Made by a program: the position numbers and the translations under genes
Notes under the pieces: generated by a model
Seen by the model: the letters and a program-made list of their open reading frames with translations, nothing else
Told to the model about the DNA's origin: nothing
The model's database searches: none
Assembly (NCBI RefSeq): GCF_032854445.1
Contig: NC_088305.1
Coordinates: 13,333,606 to 13,397,605, forward strand
DNA: 64,000 bases
Source: Liolophura sinensis
Taxonomy: Eukaryota; Mollusca; Polyplacophora; Chitonida; Chitonidae
Reading direction: 5' to 3'
In this document: positions 22,901-34,854 of the stretch, piece after piece
How positions within the stretch are numbered: position 1 is the first letter of the stretch
How the letters are laid out: every line of letters begins with the position of its first letter

Positions 22901-25589
22901 AAGTACGTGTTCATTTTATAATATCATCTTGCGTGAAAAAGAAAACAGCAGTTACTTACCTTTGGACTTGAAAATTTGACGAGGTAGTCAATTGTTTCCA
23001 AAGCAGGTGCTTCAGTCATGACAGCTCAGTATTCCTGGTCCTGTTGCCACTGTACATCGGTTCAATGGGGAAATTTTTGACGTACACATGCGCACCATAT
23101 AAGTGAAAGATAAGTCGTTTTTGAAAAACTGCGTTCACACGGCTACACCAGCGTCGTCCATCGCTTATTATCCCTAAGGTTCACGGACACTGATATAGAT
23201 CGAACCCCAGGTTCATGGAGTCATGGCTATGGCCCACATGCAGATGCAGAGGCAGTAATAGCTTACATAATTTTCTTCGCTCACCTGGTCCACTTTTCTA
23301 CATCTCCATGCAAATATTACCGTTTAAAGTGAAATGTAATTAGCCATGTAAATGACATTACTGACGGTATATTTGTAATATATCTAAGTGATATGAATTT
23401 GTTTAAAATTATTTTGTGACAAATTCAGTCATCTAAATGGTTGCTGAGGTCGCTTATTTATTTGCCATTTGTTTTGATGTTTCTGAAAACCAGCGCGTTA
23501 AAAGGTTGCTTGTTGAAGGCAACGAGACTGTACGACAGAAGAGATGCAAGGTTCAAGATTGCGAAATACGAGGTGCAAGGTACAAATCCGGCCATGGAGA
23601 CCATGTGAATTCTACTGTTCTTGCTGCGTGTGACAATAAGTGGTCAACGACGCTAGTATGGCGGTTTGTTCAAAACTACTTATCTTCCACCACGAGAGTA
23701 GGCATAGCTGTATGTCAGATGTGAGAAAGTTTGTCAGTACGGCAGCAAAAGTCGGTGGTTTACTCCTCTCACCACCCGCCCTCCTCAAAAAACTAAAAGA
23801 AAATAAACAAAACAAAACAAAACAAAACAAAAAACAGACCATCACTGTATAAGTGAAAAAGTCTCGAATATGAGTTTTAATAACAATGAAATAAATTAAT
23901 CTAAAAAATAAAATAAAGACAATGTTTTATTTTCACCATTCCTAACTATCTATGCTGTATCAGTCAAACATTCTCTTCTACGATATAACATAATATAACA
24001 TTTATTGTACTTTTGGGATTAACGAAGTACTCAGGAATACGTCGCACTTTCCGGAATAAATCGTCTGCCTTTGGGGAATAACTGAGGAACTTTTCCACAT
24101 ACGGCAAACCGACGATAGATGGCCTAACCTCATGTTAGGCTACATAAACAGTCAAACGTGAGTTGTTCAGCACCAATTGCCACCAAAACCCCGAAAGCCT
24201 AGTAGATGGATTAGTGGTCTAACTATTGAAAGACATTTATCTTATGAACTCTGTCATAAACCGAGCTGGACTGCTTTTTATTTTAGACATATAAACCATT
24301 CTTGAATTACACTAACCATGTTACAAGATGGACAAAGGTCTTACTAAATTCCTACTTGACCGGTCCTGTAATCCAACACAAATAATTACATTTTATAAAG
24401 TATACTTTATAAAGTATGTGTGTTAAGGTCTATTTTATCAATTTAACTTTAAACAAGTGCGCCGTTTTTCTTGGTAGCAACGATGATATTCAAAGTAGGT
24501 CATGTGGCTATGAATAAACTGGCAGGTCTGGGGATGGCTGGGACAAGTCGAAGTCTGAATGGTCGGTTCAAGGATCTCAGAAGATGTGGATGTGTCACTG
24601 TATCAGTTTTAACACATTCGTGACGTCATTATTAGAATACTACAAACTAGGCCATACGAGGCAGGTCAAATGTGTACAACTCAGTGTTGTGTTATATGGA
24701 AGACGTAGGTAAATTCGTGTTTCCACCAAGTTACTAGCGAGTTAATTATTGACGCTATCACCATTTCACAACAGGTAAAACGATAAAAGTGTTTATATGG
24801 AAAATTCAATTCGAATACCATCGAAGTCCTGCTCTTTATAAGAAGAGTCCTTAGCATGCTGAGCGATTTCATTAACCACATTCGATGTCATAGCTACTTA
24901 TGATGATTTCAAGAATATTGAAATGTGTTTCAGAGTTTCATTAGACACATTGGTTTCAATCAACGTCACAAGTTATTATTGCAAAAACTAGTGTGTCAAG
25001 GTAATTCAATTAAACGTCCAAATGAGTATAATTCTCTTGTAAGTAAATATGGACAGAGCGCCCAGAATCTCTGGCACTCTGCCTCATGATTGTGTCTAAT
25101 TCCGCTTAACCCGGGGCTGGGAGCTGTAAATTTATCGTGTTGGATTATAATACACAGACGGCCACGTTGGATATATGTACTAAATCAAAGCGCACTAAAT
25201 AAAATCTATGAGGTACATAGTTTGTTATCGATAACTGATATCCTAGCATGGTACTCGATTTGTATACTGATTCATACGTCATTGAAAACTGTTGACTGCT
25301 CATGCCCGCCATTCAGCCGTAAAGCACCTCCTAATCGCTGGATCCCAAAACTAGACCTGCGTCAACTGAGGGGCTGCTTGGGGTATGACTTAACTACCAA
25401 ATCGTTTTGGTCATCTCCGTGTGAAACTCTTACTTTCAAATCCTTCCGCGCCATGGATAAAGTATGTTTGGTGTTTGTGAGCGTTGTAGGCTAAATGAGA
25501 AGATCACTCATTTCTTATCACTTGTGTTGTACCAAGCACAAGACATTCAGTCCCTGTTTGAGAGTACAGTGAGCTCAAACTGAGAGGTT
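19986..25589. other. Long intergenic stretch, no convincing gene
   Basis: Contains a minus-strand tRNA-like B box (ggttcgaaacc, about 20366-20376), probably a SINE relic. It also holds a block at about 20460-20600 resembling family A tails with gtcaataacttgccaaaggc. A copy of another dispersed family lies at about 22735-22910 (cagccgtcaaccaataagg). The related gtcagtacggcagc block is at about 23720-23790. AAGGGAGATAACT-type motifs common in mollusc repeats occur near 21035, 21104 and 22193. ORFs here are short and unsupported. Confidence 0.55.
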
Positions 25590-25765
25590 TACGGGACAGG
25601 TTGGCCCGGTGCCAGTATAGTGTGGCTGGGTGTGGTGTCATGTCTGGTGTCTTCGGCATGATACTTCATTAACGGCAGCATATTGGCGGTATGGACTAGC
25701 CCTTCCACAAGAAAACTCTGTCTATGTACATACACATAACGACTCCTCGTCGTCATATGACACAT
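25590..25765. mobile_element. SINE-like family B fragment
   Basis: Contains ttggcccggtgccagtatag, ggtgtcatgtctggtgtctt and cggcatgata, shared with copies at 11920-12075, 42545-42850 and, in reverse, 61393-61680. Confidence 0.75.
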
Positions 25766-25839
25766 GCATTTAAGCTAAAACCATTTCTTCATTCAGGTAA
25801 TCAATGGATCATTATTCCGAGAGGCATTTTCTACTTTAG

Positions 25840-26633
25840 ATGGATTTCGTTAACATAGCCAGACCATGTGGTTTAGCTTTCGATGACATCATTTGTCATC
25901 TTGGACTTTCCACGGCGGAAATAGAAGCTGAAGTCAGACATGCGCTGAAGCTGACACGTGACATCAGAAACCATTCTGACTGGTACAAGGTGTGTCCATT
26001 TATTCGCTATCCTTTCCATGCGTCTCGCTCTGTACTCATACTCCCAACTAATAAGCGCAAATCCACGCTTCGTTCATTCATATTGTATATTTACTTTTTA
26101 TTGAATATATGAATACAATCGACAGCTTCTAATTGTACCATTTTACTAGTGGGAACGAATCACGCAAGATCACGCGCCACTGATGTATTAACGCGTTCAT
26201 AGAATGACTGATTCATTGATTGACTGATTAGGGCTTAACGCCACGTCTGCAATATTCCAGCCACACGGTTATGGCGTTTAATAACCATACCAAGATCAGT
26301 GATAGGAATCTATGCGTCCAAACAGACATTCGTATATCTACACATGTAAACACTGCAGGCCAATAACCACAAGGCCTATTCCCAAATCGACCTTTAACAC
26401 AAACCGTCACTGAACTATGAAAATATATAAAGTATGAAATTAGGAAGACTAACGTCTGTACCAAGGCCATCACAGAGGTTTTAGAGCAAATAAGAAACTC
26501 ATTGATCCGGTTTCGTTGCAAAGAAAAGACGAGTTAGGAATTTAGAAAAATGGCTTTGATCTTCTGGCATAGAATCCTTATCCATTCCTGGTCGTGCACA
26601 TGAATGTATTAGTATAGCATGAGTGTAAGTATG

Positions 26634-26683
<50 letters not shown>

Positions 26684-27207
26684 TCATTGTTTACTTCTTG
26701 AGTGTCTCTGAAGAAACTGGCGCATTTTGTAATTCCTACTTGTTCAGCATTTACACGAACCGTCAGAACAAACCCCTAAGTGAGGTAAACTGGCAACAGG
26801 CGGAATTGTACTGTTGCCGCTGCTCTATTTGTGTTCTCCATATATACATTAGTCTCTTGTATCCATATTATGCAAATGGGTCTTTCGACCGATACATTTG
26901 TTTAGAAACTTTAGCTAATGAGGCTATATTTTCCGCTTTATGCTATTCTTTTTCACAGATGCTACAACCCAGTTCGCCTGCAGACGAGAATCAGCAGCCT
27001 TCGATTTTGTGACTGCTGAGTATCACTCCGAAACCCCTTCCCGCTACACTGGATGGAGGAGATTACTCGACAAGAAAAAGCAGCGCCAAAACGAGCGCGG
27101 AAAGTATGACTTCAGAGTCGTCACTAGACGTGTCCACAAAAGCTTTTGATGAAGGCACACTGCAGGATATGGACATTGTTGATTTGGTCGCGCAGAAGGC
27201 TGGATAA
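25840..27207 (+). CDS. Possible death-domain-like protein, two 3' exons, with an in-frame TGA
   Basis: The first exon, 25840-25989, lies between a clear acceptor (ttttctactttag) and a GTGTGT donor. It encodes 50 residues with FDDIICHLGLSTAEIEAEV and HSDWYK, a pattern like the helices of death domains (a six-helix interaction fold of signalling adaptors). The second exon starts at 26959 after ttttcacag and keeps the frame: MLQPSSPADENQQPSIL, then TGA at 27010-27012. The same frame stays open past the TGA to TAA at 27205-27207, giving a Ser/Thr-rich tail ending LQDMDIVDLVAQKAG. An AATAAA follows at 27258. No upstream exons were identified, so this is a partial or decayed gene at best, and a chance match remains possible. 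Confidence 0.4.
26204..26420. repeat. Diverged SINE-like sequence followed by another dispersed repeat
   Basis: ttgattgactgattagggct, then taacgccacgtctgcaatat and tccagccac, resembles the end of tRNA-SINEs widespread in molluscs. Its reverse is at 53165-53236. From 26310, gcgtccaaacagacattcgt matches blocks near 22735, 29888 and 55460. Confidence 0.5.
26636..26681. repeat. (CA)n microsatellite
   Basis: About 22 uninterrupted CA units. Confidence 0.98.
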
Positions 27208-27257
27208 CTACACAACTGGAGGTGGACATGAACGATTTGGGCTCGAAGAAAGAGAGG

Positions 27258-27263
27258 AATAAA
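27258..27263 (+). promoter_or_regulatory. Possible polyadenylation signal AATAAA
   Basis: AATAAA lies 51 nt after the TAA that ends the extended death-domain-like reading frame. Confidence 0.35.
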
Positions 27264-27635
27264 GGCTCAAAAGTTAGACCGGATATGGTCAAAGACAAAT
27301 TGACCTCGAGTGAAAACAATGGACGCAGAGAAAAGAAGCTGAGCTTCCTCAACAGACCAGATTTCAGACCCGAACTTAATTTCCAAAAATGAGCTTCTTT
27401 GAAAGAGAAAAGAATACCGAAAGGTTTGCACAGGCGCTGCAGCGCGCGAATTAAGGCGAACAGGCTTAGAACAATACAGCTGATCTCACAACGAACTCAC
27501 TTATAAGCCATACGCTGGTACAATTTGTGTTTAACATGTTGGATTGTGTTCAACATACATCATTATATGTTTTTTTAACCTAAACCTGATTTAGCCAAAG
27601 TGCTAGGAAGGTGTAAGTAATGCTACTGACGCATT

Positions 27636-27792
27636 TACATGAACTCATGGTGGCTTCCTCTACGGCCGTACGTGGGAAGGCCTTCAGCAACCTGCGGATG
27701 GTCGTGGTTTCCTCCCACCTTAATGCTGGCCGCCGTCGTATAAGTGAAATATTCTTGAGTACGGCGTAAAACACAAATCAAATAAATAAATT
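27636..27792 (+). mobile_element. SINE family A, 3' two thirds
   Basis: Begins near tggcttcctctacggccgta and ends in aaatcaaataaataaa. Confidence 0.85.
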
Positions 27793-28099
27793 TACATTAA
27801 CAATTAGAATCAAAGCCAAGGTGAGGTAAGCCGACAGTAAGCCGTACTTCATCGGTTACATTTGATCATTTGCCAACAATTTACCGTCGCGCTATAGTTT
27901 TACTCTCTATATATAGAGAGTTTTTTATATAGGGTCGCTGCAGTGCTGTGTGGGTGTGGATATCAGTCAATCATAAGTTACACTACCATCAGTCCACTGG
28001 TGTCTTTCCAGTTCACGAAAAGCGGGTTATTAGCATACTCTATATAGTTACCTTCAGAGATCTCTGAATATTAAATCTGGTATAGTGTGTAGAGCAATA

Positions 28100-28318
28100 T
28101 TATTTATTGGTGTTTTACGCTGTACTCAAGAAAATTTCTCTTCATCGAAGGCAGCTAACATTATAGTGGAAGGAAACCAGACCATCCACAGTTGGCTGGT
28201 GGTCCAACCCTCGTATGATGTAAGACGGGAAATTTGAGCTGGACTTGAACTCGCATTGGTAAGAGGCTTTGACGGTTATTGTGCTGCGCTATCAATCACG
28301 CTAACCACTCGTCTGAAT
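28100..28318 (-). mobile_element. SINE family A, diverged, including the head
   Basis: Reversed tail attggtgttttacgctgtac, and reversed head with ttgaactcgcattggtaaga and ctaaccactcg. Confidence 0.8.
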
Positions 28319-28789
28319 GTGAAATCAGTGTAATACGTCCGGTTGAAAGTTCCTACTTTTCATTGGTCATGCATTGTCATTTTGTGCTATTTGACATCTA
28401 CTATTCCAATGCCTGTACACACTGAAATACTTTTTGTTTGCTTTGATATTACATTTTATCAATTCGTATGTCGTGTAAAGCCCTATACGTCGGCTTAAAA
28501 TAACATAGGGTTTGTGTGAAGCACGTTTTTCATTGTCACTCTGTGAAACGGAGAGACTGCTATATTTCGCCTAATTGAAACGAAACATACCGGCCACAAA
28601 TACAGCTTATTTAAGCTGAGATGCGTTTTCAAACCAGTCAATATATTTCAGTTGATTATGCAGATACATTTTACTGCATAATAATTGCATACAATGAATT
28701 AGGTTCTGCAGTAGCTTGTATTGGAGGAGCTCTCCTACTTGTCAAAGTCTTGCGACACAATGTGGCTATATGTTGGTCACCTATTTGTT

Positions 28790-29029
28790 TTATTTTTTAT
28801 TTGATTGTTGTATTTTACGCCGTACTCAATAATATTTCACTTATACGACGGCGGTCAGTATTATGGTGAGAAGAATCCGGGCAGAACCCGGGGAAACCCA
28901 CGACCATCTGCAGATTTCCTCCCAGGTACGGCCGGACAGGAAGACAAAATGAACTGTACAGACTTAGACTCACAGCGACCCCCCTGGGCCAATGCGCCGC
29001 GCTGGCTCGTTAATCATCTCGGCCACATA
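28790..29029 (-). mobile_element. SINE family A, nearly full length
   Basis: Reversed tail tttatttgattgttg, body with tatacgacggcggtcag, and head with actcacagcgacc and ccgcgctggctcgttaatca. Confidence 0.85.
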
Positions 29030-30754
29030 GGCCATTATGAGGGCATAGGGAACATACTGATAACGTATATCACAAATGACATCAGAATAACTTTACCCAC
29101 ACCTTTATCTTCAGATAAATGGTTGTGGATTACATACATTACCAGTATTGTACATAACCCCCCCCCCCCTGAAGATTTAAGAAATGCAATTTTAGAGGCC
29201 TGTCGGCACAACTGCTGTTTCCAGTGATGATCCCCCAGTTGACCCAGCGACAGGTGCGGGAAACCTGGGTGATTTTCAAAATCGCCCATTACCATACAAT
29301 TGTAGGACAATACAAAAGGAATTTGTTTTGGCTCATAGAAGCATTTTAAATAAAGACATTCGATTGTTGGCTTTAGAAAAAACATGATATATTGATCTTA
29401 CCAAATATATAAACAACCCTGGAAATCAACACACCTTCTCAGACCATTAAACAACCAAAATGTCCTCGATATCATGAGTTCAAGCTTAAGTAAGGGAGGC
29501 AGGCATTTTCATAAATATATGAAACAGCCAGGTTCAAAATGGCAGTACAAGAAAGCTTTATATACATACCAGCTAATGAACAGTCGTTGGCGTTGACAGA
29601 TTTTAGATGTACAATGGGTTTTCTTACTTTAATACAAACAAGGTAAAATGCGGATCAGGAATACTGGTCACTGTATTAAAACTTTTCGGGTACACTTTGG
29701 TATCGATATTCACATAAATATGTAAATCACAGGCAAGAATTGTCGTAAGGCGACACCAAACAGTGCCTCATGATAAACTCAGTCCACCTTGTCATCCCGA
29801 GGCAACGCCAATGAAACATAATAAACCAGTGTACAAGATTACAGCTAACCCCAGCAGAGCGACATGCGTAATATTAGTGCAATTTATGCGTCGAAAAAGA
29901 CATTTGTGTACCAGCCGTCAACCAGTAAGGACGTTCCAGATCAATAATTGGAAGGCTAATTCCCAAAAACGACGAATAACACAAAACCACCAAAGAACTC
30001 AGAAAGTGTATAAAGGACGAAAATAGGACGGATTCATGCAAAGAGAAGCAATCAAAAGCTTTCACTGACACTGGAAAGACGCACGGTATGTTTTAGGCGA
30101 CTTGGTGAAATCAATATTCAAATCGTGTACCATGCTAGAATATCTGTTGTCGATAACAAAATATGCATCAGTTCATATATCCAACATGCCGATCTAATTC
30201 AACGCGATGAGCATACCGCCTACACTAAGCACACATTCCCTGAAGTAATAGGATAGTAAACCAAGTTTTATATGTGTGTAAGAAATGTTTTATTTCACTT
30301 TTATCGGTACAAGACCGTTTTGATACGTTAATAAAAACAAACAATTTATTACACAACCGTGTACACATAAATTTCAACTTAAATCAGACGAAAGATGATA
30401 GACTTCAGATGTGAAGACATGAGTATGACGCGTAACACAACACTGTCGAACACAACGAACATTATTTAAACATCGAGAAGTCATGTATGCGTTTAACGCG
30501 CAACTCTCATCAACAAGCATTAATAAGTGAAGTAAAAACTACATTAGGAATGGACATGAATGACACGTAATGCAACCAATGACACATAAGGCACCATCGA
30601 TACATAATACGTCAACGTTTGGAACGTTTGTAATGAATGAGGGCCCCTTTCGGAATTGTGGTCTGAAAAGCACAATGCGTAATTCCTTTAATGGAATCCA
30701 TCTTAAAATGTAAGAACCGAAAAAATAAACTTACTCGTACGTTTATGAGTACAT
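29030..30754. other. Intergenic DNA and probable 3'UTR of the E2-like gene
   Basis: A copy of the dispersed gcgtcgaaaaagacatttgt / ccagccgtcaaccagtaagg block lies at about 29870-30060. Minus-strand AATAAA signals occur at 30345-30350 and nearby, which could serve the E2-like gene ending at 30755. No coding exon was seen. Confidence 0.5.
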
Positions 30755-31263
30755 TCAGCGACGTTTTCGCGATTTTGCCTTCACTTCGACCTGGGCCGGA
30801 GACGCTGTTCTCTTACGCCCCCTTTTCCCCACCGGTGATGCTACCTCTTCTTGCGTCTTGGCAACAGCTTTACCACGACCACGCGCTGCTCCTCCGCCAC
30901 GCCCTCTAGCGGCTGTGACTTTAGGCTTTTCATCGACCTCCATGTCCTCTTCTTCATCTCTAGCGTCCGGTCCTCCTTTCCCTCGTCCTTTTGGCGCAGC
31001 TTTGGGTTTAGTCTCCTCTGTAGGAGGGCTAGTCTTTCCCTTCCCCTTCCCTTCCCACCAAGGTTTTCTTCAAACTGTTTCCCGAGGATCTCTTTCAGTT
31101 TTCCGGTTTTCTTGTGTTCCTTATATACCTTAAGCACATTTGGCCATCCGCCCGCGTTTTTGAAGAAACTCCAGTGGTAGCCATCCGTTTCTATGGCAAA
31201 GTGCACCGCCTTCAGCAATCTGCCGAAAATCTCATCATCGCTAAGGGGTTTAAGTTTCAGCAC
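30755..31263 (-). CDS. E2-like gene, last exon with a purine-run frame break
   Basis: Opens VLKLKPLSDDEIFGRLLKAV and reads GWPNVLKVYKEHKKTGKLKE before a G/A run (about 31040-31062 on the plus strand, ccc/tt-rich). The spliced frame then stops at 30841 after an unstructured peptide. The neighbouring frame, reached by one extra base in the run, gives a coherent acidic and GRGRG/KRGRKR tail ending at TGA 30757-30755. The exon is 509 nt, one short of a whole number of codons for that reading. Confidence 0.75.
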
Positions 31264-34200
31264 CTGAAATTTGAATCGATAGAATGGTGATGTTATCTGT
31301 GAGACCAAAGGAATAATGGAGAATGCTGAACAGATTACAGAAACGATGGAAGAGCTGACTGAGAAACATAAAGCCAATTCGAAGATCTTATTATACTGTC
31401 CATTTTTAATTATTTATTTATTTATTTCACTGATGTATTTAGACCATTCATCTGGAATAATATGCAACTGGTAGGTTTATAGTTTGGGAATATACATGTA
31501 CACTGGAGTCAAAAAAAATCTCTTAATTGTGGTACGCAATGTGGCTGTAGACATGTAATACACTATAGCGGGAATAGTAGATATAGAATTGGAATTTTGG
31601 ATTTAATTCAAACCGGTATAAAACTATCTACGTAGCTCCCCATTTGCCTACCTGACTGTGAAAGTGTGTTTGCTGCAAGAATGCCCTCTACTGATGGAGC
31701 AATCAAACAGACAGTTGCTTTCACTCTTTGGTGTTTCTAGGCCAAAAAAAAACGTTTGCCTTTGCATTGAACAAAAGGCACATAACAGGACTTAAAAATG
31801 ACGTACTAATAGATCTATACTTGATAACACTTACAGAGGCTAATATTGTTTAAATAACGTTACAATTATTTGCCCATAAGACAACTTACATTGTACCAGT
31901 CTGTATAGGATTTCATAGAGTTGATCCTCCGACCACAGGCCTCCTTCATTTCTTTCACCATGGCGTCGGTAGGAAATCCAAAGTTGTTGTCATAGCGACG
32001 CTTGAGATCCTTGTGACTCATCCCTTCCGGCATGGCGATGTCCAAAAAGAGAACCTAATTGGCGAAATGTACACTCCATTGTAAATAGGCACTGATAATC
32101 TTTTTGTCCAATGTATGCACTTATATTTGATTAAACGTACTAAATAACAATTAAGCAACAAATAATTTTCACATATCAGATTTGGAATACAACTGTATAT
32201 ACCTAGTTTTAATAAAAAAGAAGAAAAAAAACTCTTCTCAGTTTCTACATTGTAGTATTCGAACTCCGGGATCGAACTTTAGTTCTATGAGGTAAATGAT
32301 AATACTTTAAAGTTGTCTCAAAAGGAAAGGTGCCCGTGTCTAGACTCACTGCTACGTTCAGTAGTACACATATTACACAATCAACACAACACTGGAGTTT
32401 TATGTTTTTAAGCACAAATAGGACAAACGGAATTCTCATGGACTATGTACCTGAAATGCCAGAATCTTGCGACTGACTTCTGTTTTCTTCAGGGTCATGT
32501 CAAGTCGGTATTCTTTTGGGGTTGTCAGGTATCCCAGCTCAGCGTCTTCCTTAACATACCACATCACATTACGTCTCCAACTTTCTGAGAGATACGCCTC
32601 AGCCGCGTCTTTCCACCTGATACGTGTAGCAAGAAAAAGGTCGGCAGAGACAGCGTTAGAAAAGCAACGTAGAAAAGAGGTACACGTACATGTATTGTGT
32701 GGGTCAAAGGGATACAGAATCGATTCTGATTAGCTGGTGCGAGAGATAGACAAGTCCAGGCTATGCCTTGCCTAAGCTGAATTTGTATATGCTACAATTA
32801 TTTAAGATTTAACGCAAGAATCCCTAACTCCACAGTTCGTTAATCAGCGTCGATTTCGGGTCCCTTAGAGGTGAAAAATACATATCGTTTTTATCAGTTT
32901 GTGGGTTTTCTCCATTTACACACCTGAGAGTCTGTGGTGCTGTTGTAAAGATTTAAAGAAACGTATGCGCTTTGAGGAGAAAACTGGCAGGTGATACATG
33001 TGGCTGGATGAAAAATAATAGACCACAACTTTGGAGGAGCAATTTGAATGATTTTTTCATTTTGGTTGCATTTTTAATTTTACAAAATTACAAGCACGTC
33101 TGAGTACCCAATGATGGCTGAAGAAAAAGAGCGAAAAGCCCACAAGGCTTCTAAAGACTAAATAGTTACAGGTTGGCTATAAATTCCTTTACAATGAGGA
33201 GGTAGGAAAATGAGCCCAAATAATTGTTAATCGTACCTGTACTTGGCAGAAGCAGACAGAAGTATCAGCCTCTCAGCGATGTGTGGACACTCCTTCTTTG
33301 TCCGAGCAGATTCGTCTTCGATAAATACCTGACAAAAAAAAAAGCAGGCCTATGTTTGACAGTACGTTTAAACAGAAATGATATTTGCACTAAAACTTAA
33401 GTACTTGTAGTTTACTTGCAGGTAAATGACTCAGTCGACACAAGATGTTGTGCTTCTTGTCTATTGTTTCACTGCTTAACACATAGCTCTGAACCATTCT
33501 GATGTCTTTTCTATTTGAATTTCTTATTCCTAGACAGGTTAAGAAATACCGATTCATGAAAAAGAAATCGCATGCATTTCAAATTCTTAAGATAAAAGAT
33601 TTGCAGACACAACAGTGTACGCTACTTTAGGACAAAGCATCTTCTCGTCGAGTTTCACGCCATAACATTTCGTTTATTACGAATTGATAAAATTAAACTT
33701 TTGAAGATTTATCTAAGGAGAAATGGGCGTTGAATTGTTATATTCATAACACAACTTACTCTTAGCAGTTCGTCGACTTTATCTTGAAGGTCCGGGTATG
33801 TTTCTAGCGCCCATAAGAACAGTCTGTGAAGAGCGAAGTAGCCACAGAGATGGTTGTCACTGGTGTGTTGCGTTCCTTTGGAGAACTCAACCACAGTTGC
33901 CGACATCAGATTTGGGATGACTTTAATGATCATGTCTTCTATAGGAGTCTTCTTGGGGTTGCATTTTGGTAGGATTGCGGCTACTTCGCGGAGCGTTTTC
34001 TCTATCTGGTCTTTAATGGCGGAACCGTGGTTTGGATGAAGGTACAGTGGCAGGAAAAACTTCAGGGGTTCCTTCATGATGCTGTGTACAACACCCACTG
34101 AACCCATCATGCTAAAGAAGGATTCCCCACTGAGGAACTCGCATGGTGTCGTCAGAGACGGCCTGTGAGTGGGACCCGAAACCGCCAGACCGAAACCAAA

Positions 34201-34818
34201 TAGTTCCGCGTTGCTCTTCGGTTTTGCCGTCGGACTGAGCTTATCTTTGGAAATGTAACACACAATGTCTCGTTTGTTGTTGCCACCAGTTTCCTTCTTG
34301 CTCACCTTGGAGTCTTTTTTGAGAGGTGGGTACGGTTTTTTGGTGGTATGTCCGCAGTCGGCACACTTGAAATTTTTAGTGAGGTTAGCATTATAGGAGC
34401 AATCCCCTTGAATCTCTGCTAAGAAAGACAACATATTTAACAGGACGGTCTGCACAGTGTAACCCGGTGACCAGCCAGCGTTCTTCTCGTTCGCCCATTC
34501 CCGATGCCATTCGGCAAAGTCCGAGAAGATGGACAGGCACACTTGTGTTCCTTTCTTTCCTGGTTTTGTGGCGCCGCCTCTGTAGCTAAACCCAGGAGGC
34601 ACGAATTCAGCGCTCGGCGATTTGTACGGGTAATTTTGCGGGAAAAATAGAATGAGATGATACAAGACGCCGTTACATAGAAAGTTGCAATGCCATTCTA
34701 GCATGTTGCTTTCCAGTGGGGAGGCAGAAACGTTTTCCACGGGCGATTTTTCGAGCTCCTGCAAATCCAGCATCAGTCGCTTCATTGCCCTTTTCTGTTG
34801 TTGGTTAACTTTGGACAT
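30755..34818 (-). CDS. UBC (E2-like) domain protein with a long uncharacterised C-terminal region; five exons
   Basis: Exons in order are 34818-33760, 33328-33237, 32616-32451, 32054-31890 and 31263-30755, all AG/GT with consistent phases; about 663 residues. An in-frame ATG at 34854 is an alternative start. Residues 1-135 form an E2 ubiquitin-conjugating fold: YHLILFFPQNYPYKSP, candidate catalytic Cys94 in GTQVCLSIF, and the downstream W-S-P in GWSPGYTVQTVLL. The canonical HPN is not present; the loop reads RGGATKPGKKGT. A CADCGH motif (Cys152, Cys155) follows, then about 400 residues I cannot assign, and a basic GRGRG-rich tail with KRGRKR and KAKSRKRR, which suggest nuclear location and nucleic-acid binding. 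The tail needs a frame change in a G/A run near 31050. E2-type chemistry is inferred from Cys94; the C-terminal role is unknown. Confidence 0.85.
31890..32054 (-). CDS. E2-like gene, exon 4
   Basis: 55 codons, phase 0, starting VLFLDIAMPEGMSHKDLKRR and ending TDWYN at a GTAAGT donor. Exons 2 (33237-33328) and 3 (32451-32616) join it in frame, together encoding ECPHIAERLILLSASAKYRW and the segment up to KILAFQ. Confidence 0.85.
33760..34818 (-). CDS. E2-like gene, exon 1 (UBC domain, CADCGH and first unknown segment)
   Basis: 353 codons in phase 0. The donor GTAAGT follows DELLR. It carries the whole UBC core and an unassigned helical region (EPLKFFLPLYLHPNHGS; HLCGYFALHRLFLWALE). Confidence 0.9.
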
Positions 34819-34854
34819 TGTGAAAGGTGTTGAACTCTTCACTGTTGTACACAA

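Noticed and set aside
30851-31180. Plus-strand ORFs of 91-109 codons opposite the E2-like last exon
   Set aside because: They are antisense shadows of the coding exon; the minus strand has matching splice phases and coherent protein features.
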